DNA of 64,000 nucleotides from Locusta migratoria (Eukaryota > Arthropoda > Insecta > Orthoptera > Acrididae): NCBI GenBank assembly GCA_026315105.1, contig CM048744.1:343760168-343824167 (forward strand), given 5' to 3'. The translations under genes and the position numbers were made by a program. The notes under the pieces were generated by a model, which saw nothing but the letters and a program-made list of their open reading frames with translations, was not told where the DNA came from and made no database searches. Numbering within the stretch: position 1 is the first letter of the stretch; each line of letters begins with the position of its first letter. Shown here piece after piece: positions 58,936 to 64,000 of the stretch.

Positions 58936-59463
58936 TTGAACGCGTCGGTCCCGTTTCGGCTTAAACTGCCATTTTCAAGTTACCTGCGGTATAAATTGCG
59001 TGGTAAACATATATCGTGGCTGTAACCGTCAAAATACCAAATCAGAATTAAAAGTACTAACCAATTTTGACAATTTACAGACGCAAAAAATATTCAAATG
59101 TTTTTGATTCTATTGGACCAAGCTACATTTGTCATCAGTCCCTAGTTTTACAATGTACTCAAACCAAGTTGAACTAACCTAAGAACAACACGCACATCCT
59201 TGCCCGAGGGAGGATTCGAACCTCCGAAGCGGGAGGCAGCGCTATCCAAAACGTGCCGCTCCAGACCGCTCGGCTACACCAGCACGGCTATATAGACGCC
59301 TTATGTGTCTTATACGCGTCAGGCCTTTAGACATAACCTTACGTGAATGTTAATCAACATTGTAATACTATAGTATAATTTATTCAACCTAATTATCACC
59401 CAATTTGTACCGCAGGTCACTTGAAAATGGGAGTTTAAGCTGAAACGGGACCGTCTTGTTCAA
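58936..59463. repeat. Foldback element with 62-bp arms, interrupted by a SINE
   Basis: Arms 58936-58997 and 59402-59463 are inverted copies (shared CGGTCCCGTTTC, CTTAAACT, CCATTTTCAAGT, CCTGCGGTA). Each arm carries a small stem before GAAACGGG (left arm, minus strand: GGC/GCC), a decayed form of the hammerhead-like boxes elsewhere. The SINE at 59096-59288 occupies the loop. Confidence 0.75.
59096..59288 (-). repeat. tRNA-derived SINE (family B) inside a foldback
   Basis: Reverse orientation; the tail is CTATTGGACCAAGC and the head GCCCGAGGGAGGATTCGAAC to CCAGCACGGCT. It inserted between the foldback arms after they formed. Confidence 0.82.
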
Positions 59464-59517
59464 TTTATTATTATGTCCCTTCACATTGATTATTACCCAA
59501 GGTTCCAACGTTTTTAT

Positions 59518-59760
59518 CTACATCTACATGGGATACTCTGCAAATCACATTTAAGTGCCTGGCAGAGGGTTCATCGAACCACCATTATACTATTCAACTC
59601 CCATTCCATTCTCTAATAGTGCACGGGAAGAAAGAACATCTGAATCTCTCCGTTCGAGCTCCGATTTCTCGTATTTTATTCTGATGATCATTTCTACCTA
59701 TGTATTCTATATTTCGTATCTATATACATATTTTCAAAGTAATTATATATTTTTTTAATC
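59518..59760 (-). repeat. 3' end of the CR1/Jockey-like LINE family
   Basis: CATCTACATGGGATACTCTGC followed by GGCAGAGGGTTCATCGAACC matches the 3' tail complement seen at 40691. Only the last about 240 bp remain. Confidence 0.75.
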
Positions 59761-60183
59761 ACCCTGTATGTAACTTCCATCTAAATCCGAATGAAAACCA
59801 CGTTGCACCTTTCCACACTTATTGCCGTATACTTTTCTCCCGCGCCTTACGTTCAGAACGCTCATTTCCCTTTCACGACAATGGTCAAAGGCGCACTCTC
59901 CATGCAGTAACTCACAATGTCCAACAGCGGAAGTATCAGCCTACACATCCCGTATCTAGCGCTACGGTTACAGTTCGCTACTTTGTTAGTAGATAAGGTA
60001 GGCGGCTATGAAGTGTCAACGTTGTGGACTCTGCTTGGAAGCCTGCCACACTAGGAATTGTGCGCTGGCCCGCAGACTGGGGCAGCGGTATCGTTTTGTG
60101 TGTGCTAAGGCGCGCTATTCTGCATACGAGGCGTTGCCGAGCTGGCATCGCGTTGCCGGCAGCCGCTGCTTCGTAAGCACCCC

Positions 60184-60642
60184 GTTTACATGGGCTCCCA
60201 AAACCTGATTTCATAAACCGATTTCCCAATTCCGCTTTAGGTTGGTCATGTAAACACTCCAAAATCGATTCTGGAAATTCGCTTTTCTAAAGCGGTTTTA
60301 GAGTTCAACAGATTTTCTTGACAATGTAAACCATGCAACCGTCTTTTGAAGCGTTCTTGGCTTGTCAGATTGTGTTTTCTGGTTAAAACTTTACGGCACA
60401 TATTGAAAGATTGATATTTTCTAATGTGAAATAAAAGTATAAATATTAGAGTGAACATCAATCTGTATTTAAATAAAAATAGCGACTTTGCTGACTAAAT
60501 CAGGAACTGAATCAGCTGTTTTTCAGCCGCCTTAGTAAGTGGGCGAGGAAATCCGATTCAGGCTGTGCCATGGAAACACGACAGCGGAAAACGGTTTACG
60601 AAAATCGGCTTTCGTCTTCCGGAAGATGTGTTCCATGTAAAC
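60184..60642. mobile_element. Imperfect inverted-repeat element (GTTTACATGG ends)
   Basis: GTTTACATGG at 60184 pairs with CCATGTAAAC at 60633-60642; inside, CTGATTTCATAAACCG pairs loosely with CGGTTTACGAAAATCGG. ATGTAAAC motifs recur internally (60248, 60323). No coding sequence and no clear target duplication. Confidence 0.5.
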
Positions 60643-61455
60643 GTAGTGAAGGCTGTGCTCGCAGTGGAGTGGCTCCGATATCGCTGGGTTTTACCGACCA
60701 CCGGCATCGGCGAAAGACGGCCGATCGTTTCAAATCTGTACTCCACTACGGTCACGGTGTAGCAGATCTCGTCGCCCGAACGTACAATCTTCGGACGACA
60801 GTCGGTGAAATTCAAGTAAGTTTTTTTTTTTTTTTTTTTCTGTGAAATCGGCCGACGTTTCACAATGTAGATATGGACAGTGAGAAGATACGTTTAGTGA
60901 ACGAAAGAGATTATGGCACGCAGAAAACGATAAGTATGACAATCGGGATATAGAATCTGTGATCTAATGTTAGAATTTATTGCAAATCGCGAGTTGGTTA
61001 AATCCTTCAGCAGACATTTTAGGTGTAAATTAAAATAACGTCGAAAATATGTTCCATTCGGAATTGTGGTGAATCTTAATGTTATTGGAGTGGCTCTCTT
61101 ACGTTGTTTTGCTTTGTGATAATCTAATAATAGCTGTCTACAAAATATTCTGTTCCTGGAGTTCTTTGATAAGATGGTGTTTCTGTTCTATGAAGTGACC
61201 TGCAATTATGTACATGTTCTTCCGCTTGTGGTTTCCGAGTACAATATCTTATTCTTAACTTCACACTTGTCTCTCACAAATATATTGAATGACAGTCATT
61301 GAAGTTCAGTGTAACTTAATTTCGTTCATTATAGGATGTTTCTAGATAGCCTATAACACTTATTCATGGATTTAAATTCTGGAAAACTGCACGCATTATG
61401 TATTTTTATTATTAGCACGACGCATTTCTAGATTTTTTCTACCTCACGTGAGTCG
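60643..61455. other. Unassigned region with poly(T) at about 60819-60840
   Basis: The + frame before GTAAGT at 60815 looks exon-like, but the peptide has no known motif. Confidence 0.25.
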
Positions 61456-61603
61456 TGTCGGGGTAGCCCAGTCGGTAGAGCGCTTGCCCGCGAAAGGCAA
61501 AGGTCCCAGGTTCGAGTCCCGGTTCCGGCACACAATTTTAATCTGCCAGGAAGTTTCATATCAGCGCGCACTCCGCTGCAGAGTGAAAGTTTCATTGTGG
61601 AGT
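61456..61603 (+). repeat. tRNA-derived SINE (family E)
   Basis: The head folds close to a tRNA: GTCGGGG/TTCCGGC acceptor with wobble pairs, TTGCC/GGCAA anticodon stem, B-box GGTTCGAGTCCC. The loop lacks U33 and the T stem has a mismatch. The tail ATCTGCCAGGAAGTTTCATA and TGCAGAGTGAAAGT is a SINE body, so this is not a tRNA gene. Confidence 0.8.
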
Positions 61604-61734
61604 AATACTTATGTCTGTAACTGCAAGTATTGTGTCTGCTCCTTTACACTGGATACACAACACAAAAATAATCACTCTCGTTTTTGCCTAATTCATGATT
61701 ATTCGTAAAGGAACATTCTTAAGAGTTTAAATAT

Positions 61735-61985
61735 GTTCACTGGGCACTAAACTTCCCAGACATGAACGTTATTGAGCATATCTGGGATGCCTTGCAACGT
61801 GCTGTTCAGAAGAGACCACCTCCCCATCGCACTGTTACGTCTGTATGGACAGCCCTGCAGGATTAATGGTGTCAGTTCGCTTCAGCAATACTTGAGACGT
61901 TAGCAAAGTCCATGCCACGTCCTGTTGCGGCACTTTTGCGTGCTCGATAGAGCCCCACAAAATACTAAGGAGGTGTACCAGTTTC
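61735..61985 (+). pseudogene. Tc1-type transposase, C-terminal fragment
   Basis: The + strand reads PDMNVIEHIWDALQRAVQKR, containing the third catalytic Glu block of Tc1 transposases. It continues through TVTSVWTALQD, a stop, and QFASAILETLAKSMPRPVAA to the natural end. Only the last quarter remains. Confidence 0.75.
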
Positions 61986-61989
61986 TTTG

Positions 61990-62635
61990 GCTCTTTGATG
62001 TATATCAGAGACAGCTGATTGCTAATGACTGTCCTATGTGAATAAATTTAAGATTTCCTTGTGTACCCTTTATGGTCCCTTCTGCCCCCGCTCCCTGCAC
62101 AGCTTAATCCATGGTTTTCAGGACCATGTTTGTCGCACTACTAACAATACGCTCTGCACTAATGGAAACAAGTACTGTTGTTCGTTGTCATTTCACTATT
62201 GATTTAGGGCATACAGTGTTCGAAAAAAAATCGATTGTTTCAAACCTGGTACTGCAAGCACACAGCACTGACTCCTCACGGTAGTGAAAGAGCGAGTAAG
62301 GTGAAACAAAGCAAGCGTTTGCCGTGTCTCGGTCCCCACCAGGAAGAGCTACCGCAGTCTGCTTTCAGTCCTACTTCTCTGACCTGCTGTCATAAAAGTC
62401 TGAGCGTCAAAGACTGACTGAACAGAAATAAACACTGGACTTCTCGGTTTGGATACCGCACGTGTGTAAACCATGCGCCAATTTGTGTACACCTCGCTGA
62501 CACGGTTAGAAATAGCCTTTACGTTAGCTGTGTGGTCGTCGCTAGCAAATAAATCTACTTTGCGGTTTTTGCTGAACTTCTCGAAACTCTCAAAGCAACT
62601 GCGACAACTATGCTTGCTACTTCCTTCTACAGAAA

Positions 62636-62640
<5 letters not shown>
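61990..62640. other. Unassigned region
   Basis: No gene recognised. Confidence 0.3.

Positions 62641-62699
<59 letters not shown>
62641..62699. repeat. (CT)n microsatellite
   Basis: About 28 CT units ending in a short GT run. It generates Ser/Leu low-complexity frames that are not genes. Confidence 0.95.
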
Positions 62700-62704
<5 letters not shown>

Positions 62705-62706
<2 letters not shown>

Positions 62707-63760
62707 CTGTGTCTCTGGCACGCAGGGCGAACTTCAATGTTGAGAAGCTTATAATAGTTTCCTCAAAGAAACTGTCTCGTAATGCAGTAGAAAATCCAAG
62801 TTATGTGCAAGGTATACTACCGGTAAAACACACTCGACTACTTCGCTACGTGATAGCACTGGTTATGCTACTTAAGCGTGCTGCTCAAGCAGAATTGTTA
62901 AGCGCAGCTTTACAAGATGCCTTCATCATTCTCAAAGAATACCGATCCCGAACAGCTGCCAGCATGCATAATTTAAAAGTAAGTACTCCTGGAGTATAAA
63001 AATCACGTAACAAAAACGTCTCTCGGTCGATATTGTATATGAATTAGGATCATTTTAGTGTATGCTAACGCAATAGCGCTCAGCAACTCCAATATTCAAG
63101 AAAGGCAATATGAATGAATCTCAAAAATTACAGAAGCATAAAGTCTGTTTGCAGTTGAAGTTTAGAATATTTTTTTAGAACATTATATGAGCCACGTAGA
63201 AGAGAAATGACTTATTGACCCTAAAAGAAGGCCACTGTAAGAAACAAAAGCTTAATTCTGGTAGGAGATACCGAGATAAGAATTTGCTGTTATAAAAAGC
63301 TTAATTTTAGCAGTAAAATTAGCAAAAGGTCCTGTGAGCTGCCGGCTACTCCCTGCTTTAAAATCTTGTTCCCTAGCCCAAATTGAGAACTGACTTGGTT
63401 CAAATTACTCTAATAACAGGACGTTAACGATACAGTGGCCCAATATACGTAGCAGCTCACAAGAAGCTACACACAGGCATTAATAAACAAGCCACCACAA
63501 TTAAAGTTATTTCATAAAGGTGGCCAACGAAAGACACTTATGGCGCAACGGAACGTAAAAAATTGCATCTGGGCTTGTTATCAGCACTGGTAAAAACAAT
63601 ATTAAATAAAAAGGGAGAAGGTGCTCGAAAACTATTTATAGGCACGTCAAAATTATAATGAACTTGTTTATTCAGGTCGAACACAAGCAAAATCGGGAAC
63701 CAATTTTGTTAATACAATAAAAGTGCCTCTCCTTACATAAGTTAATACTGTCGAGGCCCA
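62705..63760. other. Unassigned AT-rich region
   Basis: No gene recognised up to the SINE near the window end. Confidence 0.3.
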
Positions 63761-63777
63761 GCATTGAATTTAACATA

Positions 63778-63974
63778 GACGGCCGCGGTGGCCGAGGGGA
63801 CTGAGGCGCGCCAGTCACGGTCTGCACGGCCACTACGGTCGGGGGTTCGAATCCCCTCTCGGACATGGATATTTGTGACGTCCTTAGTGTTAGCTAGTTC
63901 ATAAGTAGTTTGTAAGTTTAGGGACTGATGACCCCGTAGTTAAGTCCCATAAGCTATACAAACATTTGAACATT
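63778..63974 (+). repeat. tRNA-derived SINE (family A), complete, 14-bp target duplication
   Basis: Complete copy in forward orientation. Head GGCCGCGGTGGCCGAGGGG (A-box region) and GGGGTTCGAATCCCC (B-box) resemble a Leu/Ser-type tRNA with a long variable arm. The body ends AGTCCCATAAGC and the tail ACATTTGAACATT. Exact TTGAATTTAACATA flanks lie at 63764-63777 and 63975-63988. A young insertion. Confidence 0.94.
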
Positions 63975-64000
63975 TTGAATTTAACATAAATTACACAAAA

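Noticed and set aside
60570..60815. Exon-like frame ending at GTAAGT
   Set aside because: The first part lies in an inverted-repeat element and the peptide has no known match; the donor motif alone is not enough.
61456..61530. Possible tRNA gene
   Set aside because: It folds fairly well, but the anticodon loop lacks U33, the T stem has a mismatch, and a SINE body follows directly.

Overview
This window looks like nuclear DNA from a large, repeat-rich insect genome. The best guess is an orthopteran (grasshopper or locust), because the tRNA-derived and 5S-derived SINEs, Penelope-like elements and LINEs resemble those of Schistocerca-type genomes; that placement is from memory, not a search. 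There are no operons or prokaryotic signals. Coding DNA is sparse, split by introns, and embedded in old and young mobile elements.

Two host genes can be supported by matching splice sites and reading phase. (1) On the + strand, the last two coding exons of a DEG/ENaC (pickpocket-like) sodium channel lie at 559-665 and 8355-8572. They are separated by a 7.7 kb intron that contains a head-to-head pair of Penelope-like retroelements (3429-8096). (2) On the - strand, a three-exon leucine-rich-repeat membrane protein of 343 residues spans 53554 down to 38933. Its exons are: signal peptide plus LRRNT (53375-53554), LRRs plus LRRCT (43655-44216), and transmembrane segment plus tail (38933-39222). 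Its two introns (9.2 and 4.4 kb) hold LINE, Tc1, SINE and foldback insertions.

The rest is mobile DNA. 9-12.4 kb: mariner remnant and a broken LINE. 13-16.2 kb: a CpG-rich promoter-like block split by a 1.7 kb hAT element with 8-bp target duplications, then a Harbinger remnant. 16.4-24.9 kb: SINEs, a 5S rRNA-derived SINE, a SINE blown up by compound microsatellite expansion, and a 985-bp TA-flanked element. 27.8-36.7 kb: a SINE with perfect target duplication, broken Tc1-type copies, a foldback with hammerhead-like cores, a duplicated 280-bp segment, and a hAT MITE. 39-46 kb: a nested palindrome, a head-to-head LINE pair, and a LINE RNase H fragment. 46.6-57.5 kb: two related Tc1 copies, a LINE gag fragment, a tRNA-containing foldback, an intact 295-bp SINE, and a second LINE copy. 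57.5-64 kb: more SINEs, foldbacks, a Tc1 tail and simple repeats.

The most striking recurrent pattern is inverted (head-to-head) architecture: the Penelope pair, a LINE pair, and several small foldbacks, some of whose arms carry a short stem flanked by CTGANGA- and GAAA-like boxes that resemble hammerhead ribozyme cores.
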